From contig SVJY01000006.1 in the NCBI GenBank assembly GCA_015068765.1, forward strand, positions 1 to 60,683: a stretch of 60,683 nucleotides of DNA, written 5' to 3'. The stretch's first letter is position 1; each line of letters begins with the position of its first letter. The translations under genes and the position numbers were made by a program. Origin of the DNA: Oscillospiraceae bacterium (lineage in GTDB: Bacteria; Bacillota; Clostridia; UMGS1883; UMGS1540). The notes beneath the pieces are model-generated. The model was not told where the DNA came from, ran no database searches, and worked only from the letters and a program-made list of their open reading frames with translations. Below are positions 48,855-57,701 of the stretch, piece by piece.

Positions 48855-51800
48855 CTATTTTAATATACGCTGCATAATCACAGCCGCTTCTGCCCGGGTG
48901 GTATTCCCCAGGGGATTTAAGGTACCGTCCGCATTGCCCTTCACAAGACCCTTTTTAATCATGGCTTTCACATGGGGAAGTGCATAATCTGAAACCATGT
49001 CACTGTCTGAAAAAGCCTGCAGGTCGATGTCACCGGATAGCTCCATGCCGCGGGCAACGATGGTCATTAAATCCTGCCGCGTGATTTCGGCCTCCGGATT
49101 GTATTTATTATCGCCTACGCCGTTTAAAATACCGGCGGCACGTCCGATGGCAATATCCTTGGCGTAATGGGCGGAAGGATCAACGTCTGCAAAGTTTTCT
49201 GTTGCCTCGCCGGAAAGCCCCAAGGTCCGCACCAGGAACATGGCAAAATCGCCGCGGGTAATTTTTTCGCCCGGACGGAATTTATCCCGCACCGGATCGT
49301 AGGTGATACCTTTTTCACGCATGAGCTCTGCCGCATTTCTCGCCCAGCCGTATCCGTTCATATCAAAGTAGGTAAAGGGAACGGATACACTGAAATCAAC
49401 CGTACCGGAAGGCGTGATTTCCCAAAGCTGTGCAGCACAGGGCTGCAGTGTAGCCTTTAAAATTCCGTTGCCGGAATAGCTTCCCTTGCCGCCGGAAACG
49501 ATTTTACCGGAAAATGCACCGACCGAGACAGAGCCGTCAAAGCTTTCCAGCTTGATTTCAACCTCTCGCTCCTCCTCATTACTGCGATTGAGAATGACCA
49601 CATACAATTTGCCGTCCTTTTCCCAGCTTCTGTACCAGAACGTATCGTTTCGCACATCGTTAAAGGTGGGGATATCTTTGCCGGCAAATACACGAAATGC
49701 CATATCGTCCTTAAGGTCCACTGCCATAAATTCTTTTATGGCAGGCCAAAGGTCCGTTTCATTCAGCGGAATCGTTTTGCCGTCAATAATTCTGGCATCG
49801 CCGAAGGCAAAATAGCCGAAGGACTGTGCACCCTCAAATAAACTCTGATATAGACTGCTTCTCAGCTGATCCTGGCTGGGGAAGATGCCGCCTTCGTAGG
49901 TTTGTACAATGGGACAGATCATTTTATCCCCTCTTGCCGCCTCGCGCATATTAGCCGTCTGGGTAGCAATAAAGGTGGCCGGATCGTGCTTGGAAGTGGG
50001 ATAGGGGTCAGTTGCCAGAATATCTACGTACTTACTGGTTTCATAGAAGGTGCTTGCCGCATTGTCCAGTGTGTATACCGGTTTTTCCGGATCAATTCGA
50101 CGGATAAAGGCATAGGAATTGCAAAGCTGCTCGATGACTTCATCGTAAGAGCCGTGGATAAAGGGTTCGTCCTGTACCATCCAGCCCAGCACCATGGGAT
50201 GATCTTTAAAGTCCTCAATTACATCTGTATTAGTAGCAATGTTGTCCGGATGGGCGGCGGGCTTGCCGTTAAAGTACAGGCATACAAAGGCGTAAATATT
50301 GTATTTTTCACAAATAGCAAGCTGTTTTTCAAGGCCGGAAACATTTCCGCCGAAATGAAGCTGAATCGTGTTGATGCCGCCCTCTACCAGTACGGGTGCC
50401 GCATCCTCGCCGGTAGAATGGTACGCAATAATCGGATAAAATGGTGTGGTTTTGTTGAGAAGGTATACGCCGTCCTCTCGGATATAGGGGGAACGCTCGA
50501 ACATATAGACGTTCCTGGACCGTTCCTCCAGAACCGCACCGGAAGCGTCACGAAGTGTGGCGGTCACGGTATAGGTTTTTGCCATTTCCGTAAAGAGGGA
50601 GGTGGGGTAAACGAAGCTGACCTCTTCTTTTCCGGAAACAGGAATATTGTCCTTTTTGAGAAGAACATTTTTCCCGTCCTTGAAAGCAAAGGAAACTGTG
50701 GTATTTTCTTCCGTCAGGTCGGCAGTGGGAATAACTTTGGCAACACCTTCCTTGTAATCCGGATAATATACGCCCCAGTCCGTATCCAGACTGAATTTAG
50801 AGGGCGCTGTCAGCTGATACATTTCCATGTCGTCAAAATAGACCACCCCGGCACCGCCCAGACGGGCATAAATCGCAAGACCGTTACACTCAATGCCGGC
50901 TGCCACCTTTGTGACAAGCTTTTTCCACCCGTCCGAAGGAGAGTTGGGTTCTACAATGGTTTCGGATGCAGTTGCACCGTCCAGCACCGTTTTTGAGGGG
51001 TTTTTCGGATCGCCGTAGGGTTCCATTTTGATGTAGGCACCACTACTATTGACCAGCTCTTTGTCCAGGGATTCAATGTAATACCAGACGGAAACCACAT
51101 ATTCCACACCCGGTTTTACGTGCATCATCTGGCTGACCCAGGGGTTTTTGCCCACTTCGGAACTTTGAATTTTAATAGCAGAATTGCCGGTACGTACTTT
51201 TTCCGATGTAATGGAAACATATGGGTTCGACGAAGAAAAGTTTTGGTAGGCGGTCCAGCCGGAGACGCTGACGCCGTCGTGCTCCTCAAAGCTGGTATTA
51301 TTGACAAGGTTCGTACTGGTTTCCGGAATCACAATCACTTCCGGCTTCACCTCGGTCACCTTTTCAAAGCTGCCGTTTATATCAAGGTCTGTGCCTTCGA
51401 TGACCACATCGTCCCAGTAAACGGTACTGCCTTCCAGCACAAGACCGGTGTCCAGACAGAGAATCAGCCGGTTTTTATCCTTGGGATAAATAAATGTAGC
51501 CGTCAGCTTTGTCCAGCGTTTATTTGTGGAGGAAATCCGGTCAGAATAGGCAATGGCCGCACCGGCACCGTCCTTATAATTTCCCGTAATACGGAGAACT
51601 GCCCCGGCCTTGTCCGGCAAATTCTTGCCGGCGATTTTCACCATAACGCTGGCTTTATACGTTCTGCCGGGCTCAAGTCCCTTGATTCTTGTCCAGATTC
51701 TTGTGTTGTCCTCCAGGCTGTTCCACACCTTCATGGAATACGTACCGCTGTTTGCGTCTTCGTCTGTTACGGCGGCTTCGATTCCTTTTTCAGTTGTGTA

Positions 51801-51920
51801 TGAGGACCAGCCGGTGTCCCAGCCGTCAGCCCAGATATACTCGACGGCTTCCTCTGCCAGAACAGGCAAGGTGGGAAGCATGAGTAGCATTGCCAGAAAA
51901 CATACGAGCAGTTTTTTCAT
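48855..51920 (-). CDS. Secreted SLH-anchored TIM-barrel protein (putative glycoside hydrolase), right cluster
   Basis: The 1021-aa exported protein has a signal peptide (about 1-22), two CBM4/9-like domains (about 28-180 and 205-375; NLVNNTSFEEHDG opens the second), a beta-sandwich, a barrel region (about 475-745), a beta domain, and three SLH repeats from about 847 to the end. The barrel starts with TTPFYPIIAYH, the common 'dGkPffpiG' entry of clan GH-A-like proteins. The putative catalytic pair is Glu585 in VQDEP and Glu676 in VQTYE. It is closer to the 51935 protein than to the left-cluster barrels (both have VDILATDPYP). It is the last gene of a three-gene operon, with AGGAGG before the ATG. 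Confidence 0.8.
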   Translation of the reverse strand: MKKLLVCFLAMLLMLPTLPVLAEEAVEYIWADGWDTGWSSYTTEKGIEAAVTDEDANSGTYSMKVWNSLEDNTRIWTRIKGLEPGRTYKASVMVKIAGKNLPDKAGAVLRITGNYKDGAGAAIAYSDRISSTNKRWTKLTATFIYPKDKNRLILCLDTGLVLEGSTVYWDDVVIEGTDLDINGSFEKVTEVKPEVIVIPETSTNLVNNTSFEEHDGVSVSGWTAYQNFSSSNPYVSITSEKVRTGNSAIKIQSSEVGKNPWVSQMMHVKPGVEYVVSVWYYIESLDKELVNSSGAYIKMEPYGDPKNPSKTVLDGATASETIVEPNSPSDGWKKLVTKVAAGIECNGLAIYARLGGAGVVYFDDMEMYQLTAPSKFSLDTDWGVYYPDYKEGVAKVIPTADLTEENTTVSFAFKDGKNVLLKKDNIPVSGKEEVSFVYPTSLFTEMAKTYTVTATLRDASGAVLEERSRNVYMFERSPYIREDGVYLLNKTTPFYPIIAYHSTGEDAAPVLVEGGINTIQLHFGGNVSGLEKQLAICEKYNIYAFVCLYFNGKPAAHPDNIATNTDVIEDFKDHPMVLGWMVQDEPFIHGSYDEVIEQLCNSYAFIRRIDPEKPVYTLDNAASTFYETSKYVDILATDPYPTSKHDPATFIATQTANMREAARGDKMICPIVQTYEGGIFPSQDQLRSSLYQSLFEGAQSFGYFAFGDARIIDGKTIPLNETDLWPAIKEFMAVDLKDDMAFRVFAGKDIPTFNDVRNDTFWYRSWEKDGKLYVVILNRSNEEEREVEIKLESFDGSVSVGAFSGKIVSGGKGSYSGNGILKATLQPCAAQLWEITPSGTVDFSVSVPFTYFDMNGYGWARNAAELMREKGITYDPVRDKFRPGEKITRGDFAMFLVRTLGLSGEATENFADVDPSAHYAKDIAIGRAAGILNGVGDNKYNPEAEITRQDLMTIVARGMELSGDIDLQAFSDSDMVSDYALPHVKAMIKKGLVKGNADGTLNPLGNTTRAEAAVIMQRILK

Positions 51921-51934
51921 GGGGAATCCTCCTT

Positions 51935-54646
51935 TTATTGTGATAGGGTTTCTGCACAGCCGATGGGCGAATAGTTTTTGTCCCAGAGATAGGCGGCCAG
52001 CGTATAGCCGGTGCCGGGAACGGTAATGGAAACCTCGTCTGTTTCTGCTGTACAGGGCGTAAAGGTAAATGCCTCTAGCCTTTTGATTTCGTTTACTGTT
52101 TTATAAAGAGCCAGATAAAGAGTTTTGCCGTTTGAAGGCCTTGTCAGCCGTGCGGTTACCGTGCCTGTTGGTAGGCTGAACACACGCTGCTCGCCCTCAT
52201 AAAATGCCACGGGAGCCGTTGACATTTCAGAAGAAATATCCAGAAGTATCGCACCGCAGGCCGGTAAGGAAACATATAGTGCTTCGTCTGCCGGATAGGC
52301 AGTACCGCTACCGGATACAAGGGAAACGGTATTTGCCCAGACCGGGAGTATATCCGTTACCGCCTCGCTCTTGTTTTTGCTGATGACCGCCAGATAGCTT
52401 CTGTCCCTGTAGGTAATCCGGGTATACCGGCAACGGTCAGTTTCCTCTTCGTAGCCGGAAGAGGCCGAGAAAACAGGGATATCAGTGGCGGAAAGTGTAT
52501 GCAGCGTCTGCCAGAGCTCCGTTTGGTAAAGAGGCTGGGTTGTGCCACTGACGACCCGTGCCGCACCGATGCGGAAATAGCCGACAGCACTTGCCCCGGC
52601 CAGATAAGACTGGTACACCATGGAACGCATCTGATCGTCATTGGGGAAGAGATCATAGTAATCAAACGCCTGCAAAATAGAATATACCGGCTTTTGTCCC
52701 TTTGCCGCATCGCAGGCCGCCCGGATTCTGGAATAGACGTAGCCGGCCGTGTCGTGGGAAGAGCCCGGATAGGGGTCAGTAGCTAAAATATCCACATATT
52801 TTATGCTTTCGGAAAACGTGGTGTCCTGGTTATCCAGGGTATACACAGGATGCTCCGTATCAATGGAGCGAATTAGTTTGTAGGATTCACGGAGTCCCTC
52901 CACCGCCTCATGATAGGGATAGTTGCCGAAGGGCTCATCCATGATCATCCAGCCAAATACGGCAGGATGATTTTTAAACCGGGAGAGTACGTCCACGGTT
53001 TGCTCCAGATTGGCGGGATGGCAGGGCATATTTCCACCGGAATACAGAGCCACAAGCCCCATCAGATTATATTTTTGTGCTTCATTCAGCCGGTTTCGCA
53101 GATCTTCATAATCGGAAAAGATAATCTGCACCACGTTGATACCGGCCTGTGCCATTTTTTCAAAATCAGTATAACCTACCTGATAGCCGATAACCGGATA
53201 AAAGGGCTCGGTTTTATTTTTAAGATACACGCCGTCTTCTTTTCGGATATAGGGGCTCCGCTCATACCGGTAAACCGGCGTCTCGCGTGTGGAGAGAACT
53301 TGCCCATTCTTTTTAAGAGAAGCGGTAAGCGTGTATTCCTTCCGGATTTCCGGCAATACGGAAAGGGGGAAGCTCCATTTCGCCGTATCACCCGAAAATC
53401 CGACATTTTCCCGGATGGCTTTGACCGAAGCCCCGTCCTTCAAAGCAAAATCAACCGTACAGCCGGTGTAATCCTTGCCCACAAGCTTTGTCACGGTCGC
53501 CGTTCCGTCGGCAATATCCTCGTAATAGAAAACGCCGTCGGTGGATAGCTCGAAGGCCGCCTCGCCCTCCTTGTAAAGGGTCACATCGTCATAGTAAATC
53601 AGGCCGCTTCCGGAAAGCCGGGGAAGAATTGCCAGTCTGGTACAATCCCGTACAGTGTAAATCCGCTGGCGGATTTCTACCCATTCACCATTCGTTGAAT
53701 CGTAAACGGCTTCGGAGTTAAAAAAGCCCACAGGGGTCCCCACGCTGTCATAACATTCAAATTTGATGACCGCAGCGTCGGACGCTGATTCCACCCGGAC
53801 ATAGGCGGACAGGATATAATGGGTAAGCGGTTCCACTGTGACAGAACGGCTGGTGAAGGGATTGGAAACGGTATCAGAGGAAGAAATCTGCACGGCATAA
53901 TCTCCCGAACGGGTGACCTCCCGGGTGAGAGAAACGTAAGGGTTATCAGACGTATAACCGCCGCCATAGGCATTCCAACCGTCAGGAGAGATGCCGGTCA
54001 CATCTTCAAAGCCGGGATTTTCCACCAGATTAACCGCATTTTCCGGTATGGCAGGAATTTCGGGAGCCTTTATAAACTGTCTGGTCTCCACGGTTTCAAA
54101 ATCGCCACCTAAGTTTTCGTAGTCACTGAGGGTAATATCGTCCCAATAAACGGCACCACCGGAGGGGATTTTGCCTGCATCCAGCAGGAGTGTGGCGTAC
54201 ACAGTGTCTTCCGGTTGGGTAAAAGAAAGCGAAACCTCTACCCATCGTCCCACGTCGGTTTTGATATTTTGCGACATGGACCAACAGGCACTCTGCCCGC
54301 TTTTATAAGTGGGGGCAACGCGCATCCGTGCCCCCGTATCACTGCTGATTTGGTGTGTAAGATACACAAAGCCTCTTGCGGTATACGTTTTGCCGGGCGT
54401 AAGATTTTCCGCCTCCAGCCAAATGCGGATATTAGAGGCAGTGTTATTGAAAAGCTTCATGGAATAGGTGCCCGAATGAGCTTTTTCATTTGTGGCGACA
54501 GCCTGCGTACCCTTATGGGTTTCATACCCCCAAACCCCGGTCCCCACCTTTTCTGCCCAGAGGTAGGAATCGGTTTCCGCCGCTTCTGCCCCGAAAAGGG
54601 GCAGAAGCAACAGCATGAGTATCAATGCAGTCAGTTTTTTCATCAT
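51935..54646 (-). CDS. Secreted TIM-barrel protein without SLH repeats; second putative catalytic Glu replaced by Asp
   Basis: This 903-aa protein has a signal peptide (about 1-23), two CBM4/9-like domains (about 28-185 and 205-375), a beta-sandwich, a barrel region (about 475-735) and, instead of SLH repeats, a C-terminal beta module ending TLAAYLWDKNYSP. Glu571 in IMDEP is conserved, but the position equivalent to Glu676 of its neighbour is Asp662 (LQAFDYYD). It may therefore be inactive, a binding protein, or an enzyme with changed chemistry. Lacking SLH repeats, it may be released. It starts 3 bp after the preceding gene's stop, with GGGAG inside that gene's end, so the two are coupled. 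Confidence 0.78.
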   Translation of the reverse strand: MMKKLTALILMLLLLPLFGAEAAETDSYLWAEKVGTGVWGYETHKGTQAVATNEKAHSGTYSMKLFNNTASNIRIWLEAENLTPGKTYTARGFVYLTHQISSDTGARMRVAPTYKSGQSACWSMSQNIKTDVGRWVEVSLSFTQPEDTVYATLLLDAGKIPSGGAVYWDDITLSDYENLGGDFETVETRQFIKAPEIPAIPENAVNLVENPGFEDVTGISPDGWNAYGGGYTSDNPYVSLTREVTRSGDYAVQISSSDTVSNPFTSRSVTVEPLTHYILSAYVRVESASDAAVIKFECYDSVGTPVGFFNSEAVYDSTNGEWVEIRQRIYTVRDCTRLAILPRLSGSGLIYYDDVTLYKEGEAAFELSTDGVFYYEDIADGTATVTKLVGKDYTGCTVDFALKDGASVKAIRENVGFSGDTAKWSFPLSVLPEIRKEYTLTASLKKNGQVLSTRETPVYRYERSPYIRKEDGVYLKNKTEPFYPVIGYQVGYTDFEKMAQAGINVVQIIFSDYEDLRNRLNEAQKYNLMGLVALYSGGNMPCHPANLEQTVDVLSRFKNHPAVFGWMIMDEPFGNYPYHEAVEGLRESYKLIRSIDTEHPVYTLDNQDTTFSESIKYVDILATDPYPGSSHDTAGYVYSRIRAACDAAKGQKPVYSILQAFDYYDLFPNDDQMRSMVYQSYLAGASAVGYFRIGAARVVSGTTQPLYQTELWQTLHTLSATDIPVFSASSGYEEETDRCRYTRITYRDRSYLAVISKNKSEAVTDILPVWANTVSLVSGSGTAYPADEALYVSLPACGAILLDISSEMSTAPVAFYEGEQRVFSLPTGTVTARLTRPSNGKTLYLALYKTVNEIKRLEAFTFTPCTAETDEVSITVPGTGYTLAAYLWDKNYSPIGCAETLSQ

Positions 54647-54649
54647 AGG

Positions 54650-56254
54650 TTATTCTCCCAGGCTGAGGGTTACCGGATCAACAAGGGAGGTAAACCCTAC
54701 CATGGGGGATTCATACAGGAAGGCTTTCACCTCGGTGTCTTCGCTTGTGAAGGGAACGGATTCGGTAAAGGACGTAAAGTTCTTCGTGCTTACGGAATCA
54801 CTTTCCAAAATGGTCAGGCCGGTAATTCGTTTTATGTCGCCGGTTACCTTATAGGTGGCAAGCACCAGTGTTGCCTTTTGGGCAGAGGCCTTTCCGTTAA
54901 TGTACTCTACGGATGCGGTCACTGCATTTTCGCCCTTGGAAAGGGATACGTTCGTTTCTGTAACGGAAATATCGTCCCAATAGAGGCTGCCCCCTTCGCT
55001 GAGTGCACCGGAGAAGAGCTGTACATAGCCGTAGGTGAATTTTGCGTCCGGCACAGTGAACACAATGGAGATTTCCTTCCAAGTCTCTGTGGAAGGAACA
55101 ACCGTTCCATAGTACCAGTTCTGGTTCATACTGCCGATGTAGGAAGGACCAATGGCGATGCGGCAGGTGCCGTCGGTAGAGCCGTCAATTTTTGCATACG
55201 CAGTCAGCTTATAGGTTTTGCCACCCTCCAGACCGGGAACAAACAGGTGTGCAGATCTGCACGCCTTGTAATACCCTTTGGTGGAAGCGGATTTCATCTG
55301 GAGAGAATAGCTGCCGGTTCTGGCTTCAGCAGTAGAAGCATTCATATCATCTGCCAGACCGCTCTGGGTGTAGAACACGCCAAGCCCCAAACCGGTGGGC
55401 CAGGCAACAGAGCTGGTTTCGTCAATCTTCTGGGTGGAGACGGATTCAAAGCCGCCGTTGAAGGTGTCGGAAAAGTCACCGTTGAAGCTGTTGATCTGGC
55501 GGACCAGTACATCATCATAATAATAGGTTACCAGACAAGAATTTAAGTAGCCGGTTTCAAAAACAAGGTATGCGGTGGTTGGATCATATAGACCATCCTC
55601 GTCCCAGGCGGCAGGCTGCTGCCAGCGGACCATAATCTGGGACCATTTTCCGTATGTGTCAATCAACGGACCGTTACCATCTCCGCCAAGGCCGAGATTG
55701 AATTGGGCGTGCTGGTCGGTAGAAGAAGCAATCCAGCCATTGTTAACAAAGTCGGGGTTATAACCGCCGTTTTCAGAACGGCCGATGCGAACCTCTGCAC
55801 CCTGTACGTTATAGCCACCGTAGTTGGTGGTTTCGGTGGGCGGCACTGCCTTTACCCAGACGGAGGCTTCGTACCAGCTGCCCGGTGTGAGATTGGTCAG
55901 CTTCTGCCAGAGCCGTCTTTTGGAGGCTGCTTCAGAGATCATCTTCATCGCATAGTCGCCACTATGAACGTTGGCAGGCTCGTCGGTGCTGTTGACGAGG
56001 TAAGCATCCACGCCCTTGTCGGTATAGGTGTACAGACCTTGTCCTTTAACATCCCATACTTCCTTTTCATCTGTACCTAAAGAGGGCCAGAGGTAGGTTT
56101 CGTCCCCGGAGAGCGTTCTCGTCTCTGTCGATTCAAAACCGGGATTGAGGGCAAGATTTCCTGTGCCGTTTGCAAATGCAGGCACAGCAAAAAGCATACC
56201 TGCCAAAAGGGCAGTTGCCAGGAACATTGCCATTGTTTTCTTCGTCAGTTTCAT
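54650..56254 (-). CDS. Secreted carbohydrate-binding-type protein, first gene of the right operon
   Basis: The 534-aa exported protein has a signal peptide at about 1-28 (cut near AFA). Two large jelly-roll domains lie at about 30-245 (NLALNPGFEST … YYYDDVLV) and 250-425 (FNGGFESVST … YWDDISV), and a C-terminal beta module at about 430-534. It has no catalytic barrel or SLH repeat. The jelly rolls carry more aromatic residues (Trp/Tyr) than those of the enzymes, in keeping with sugar binding. ATG at 56254 is chosen because AAAGGA lies 8 bp upstream; the longer frame runs through the promoter. Its partner in the left cluster is the 9740 protein. Confidence 0.78.
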   Translation of the reverse strand: MKLTKKTMAMFLATALLAGMLFAVPAFANGTGNLALNPGFESTETRTLSGDETYLWPSLGTDEKEVWDVKGQGLYTYTDKGVDAYLVNSTDEPANVHSGDYAMKMISEAASKRRLWQKLTNLTPGSWYEASVWVKAVPPTETTNYGGYNVQGAEVRIGRSENGGYNPDFVNNGWIASSTDQHAQFNLGLGGDGNGPLIDTYGKWSQIMVRWQQPAAWDEDGLYDPTTAYLVFETGYLNSCLVTYYYDDVLVRQINSFNGDFSDTFNGGFESVSTQKIDETSSVAWPTGLGLGVFYTQSGLADDMNASTAEARTGSYSLQMKSASTKGYYKACRSAHLFVPGLEGGKTYKLTAYAKIDGSTDGTCRIAIGPSYIGSMNQNWYYGTVVPSTETWKEISIVFTVPDAKFTYGYVQLFSGALSEGGSLYWDDISVTETNVSLSKGENAVTASVEYINGKASAQKATLVLATYKVTGDIKRITGLTILESDSVSTKNFTSFTESVPFTSEDTEVKAFLYESPMVGFTSLVDPVTLSLGE

Positions 56255-56336
56255 GTTTATCATCCTTTCAGTTTTTGGTTTTCGTTCCAAACAGAGAGTA
56301 AGGCAGATCCTTCCGTTTGAACTATTGTACAAATTG

Positions 56337-56365
56337 ATTATACTAAAAGTCGCTTTTTTTTGCAA
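56337..56365 (-). promoter_or_regulatory. Promoter of the right-hand surface operon
   Basis: TTGCAA at 56365-56360, a 17-bp spacer and TATAAT at 56342-56337 on the minus strand, giving a leader of about 75 nt before the ATG at 56254. Confidence 0.8.
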
Positions 56366-56390
56366 TAAGGTACAAAGCAAAAAGTGCAAT
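56361..56390. promoter_or_regulatory. Direct repeats TGCAAT, possible AraC-type operator
   Basis: TGCAAT occurs at 56361-56366 and again at 56385-56390, 24 bp apart, the first overlapping the -35 box of the leftward promoter. AraC-family regulators often use paired half-sites at about two helical turns, and an AraC gene lies nearby. The assignment is inferred from position; the repeats are short. Confidence 0.35.
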
Positions 56391-56436
56391 TCGTCAACAG
56401 AAAAGTAAAATACGCAAAGAAAAGCAAAAAAAACGG

Positions 56437-56445
56437 TGCTATAAT
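56437..56445 (+). promoter_or_regulatory. Extended -10 promoter of the aminotransferase gene
   Basis: TGCTATAAT at 56437-56445 is a perfect extended -10 element, but no good -35 box lies 17 bp upstream, which fits an activator-dependent promoter. The inverted repeat AAGGCA/TGCCTT at 56455-56470 lies at about +4 to +20 and could be an operator or a leader hairpin. Confidence 0.65.
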
Positions 56446-56499
56446 TAAAAACATAAGGCAAAAGTGCCTTGCGAAAAAATACGAGTAGGAGATATAGTC

Positions 56500-57690
56500 A
56501 TGGAAAAATTAGCAATTCATGGTGGAGAAAAAGCGAAAACCGTTCCCTATGGTAGCGGAAAGCGTTTCGGACAGGAAGAGCTGGTACAGCTGCAGGAAGC
56601 ACTGGAGCAGAACACACTGTTTTATTGGACGGGAAACAAGGTAAAAATGCTGACGAATAAATTTGCAGAGCTGTACGGTGCAAAATACTGCGTGGCGGCG
56701 TCCTCCGGCACGGCTGCTATTCATGTAGCACTGGGTGCCCTCGGCATCGGCGAGGGGGATGAGGTTATCACTTCACCCATTACGGACATGGGCAGTATCA
56801 TCGGTATCCTGTATCAAAAGGCTATCCCGGTGTTTGCGGACCTTGACCCCCATACATATAATATGGATGCAAAAGCCATCGAAGCAAAAATAACAGAGAA
56901 GACCAAGGCCATTGTTGTTGTGCATCTTGCAGGGAATGCGGCAGATATGGATGCGATTATGGAGGTTGCCAACCGACATGGCATTAAGGTTATTGAGGAC
57001 TGTGCCCAGAGCTATCTCTGCTACTATAAGGGCCGTCTTGCCGGTACAATCGGTCATATCGGCTGCTTTAGCCTCAATGACTTCAAGCATATTTCTGCCG
57101 GTGACGGCGGTCTCCTCATTATGAATGATGAAGAAACATATAAGACAGCTTTCCGTTTTGCGGACAAGAATTACAACCGCTTCGGCGGCAAAATGCGTGA
57201 AATCAAAACGCTGGCGCCGAACTATCGCATGAACGAGCTGACGGCGGCAGTCGCCCTTGCCCAGCTGGAGAAATTACCCATGATATGCGGAAACCGAAAC
57301 GCGTTCGGCGATGCACTTACAGAAGGCATTAAGGACTTGCCGGGTATTCATCCCCACAAGGTAATCGAGGGCGGTAAGAGCTCCTATTGGTTCTACCTGA
57401 TGCGTCTGGATGAAGAGGTGCTTGGTGTAGACAGAAAGGAATATGTGGAGGCACTTCTTGCAGAAGGCGTAGCTTGCAGCTTCGGCTATATTCCCGAGCC
57501 TGTATATGACTATGAAATCTTCCGGGACAATCCGAACTGCTATCCCGGTGCTTGCCCGGTGGCGGAAAAGGTGATTGTTGACAGCGTCAAGCTCCCCGTC
57601 AATGAATTCTACACAAAGCAGGATGTGGAAGAAGTCATAAAGGGTATCCGCAAGGTAACGCAATACTTTTTGGACCGCAAAGCAAAATAA
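56500..57690 (+). CDS. DegT/DnrJ/EryC1/StrS family sugar or cyclitol aminotransferase
   Basis: The 396-aa PLP enzyme transfers an amino group from Glu or Gln to a keto-sugar, keto-cyclitol or similar ketone. Residues 1-10 (EKLAIHGGEK) are typical of the branch with inosose and AHBA-type enzymes. The cofactor contacts are ASSGTAAIH, the Asp in VIEDCAQS, and Schiff-base Lys196 in LNDFKHISAGDGG. YRMNEL and the C-terminal VNEFYTKQDVEEV complete the family pattern. ATG at 56500 has AGGAG 8 bp upstream. The gene is divergent from the secreted operon and 11 bp before the amidohydrolase gene, so the two probably share a pathway. The substrate is not determinable from sequence. Confidence 0.85.
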   Translation: MEKLAIHGGEKAKTVPYGSGKRFGQEELVQLQEALEQNTLFYWTGNKVKMLTNKFAELYGAKYCVAASSGTAAIHVALGALGIGEGDEVITSPITDMGSIIGILYQKAIPVFADLDPHTYNMDAKAIEAKITEKTKAIVVVHLAGNAADMDAIMEVANRHGIKVIEDCAQSYLCYYKGRLAGTIGHIGCFSLNDFKHISAGDGGLLIMNDEETYKTAFRFADKNYNRFGGKMREIKTLAPNYRMNELTAAVALAQLEKLPMICGNRNAFGDALTEGIKDLPGIHPHKVIEGGKSSYWFYLMRLDEEVLGVDRKEYVEALLAEGVACSFGYIPEPVYDYEIFRDNPNCYPGACPVAEKVIVDSVKLPVNEFYTKQDVEEVIKGIRKVTQYFLDRKAK

Positions 57691-57701
57691 GGAGACCTAA
57701 A

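Noticed and set aside
54215..55546. 443-codon plus-strand open frame opposite the secreted proteins
   Set aside because: It spans the junction of two well-supported minus-strand genes and shows no family similarity; the same holds for the 364-codon frame at 49902-50996.
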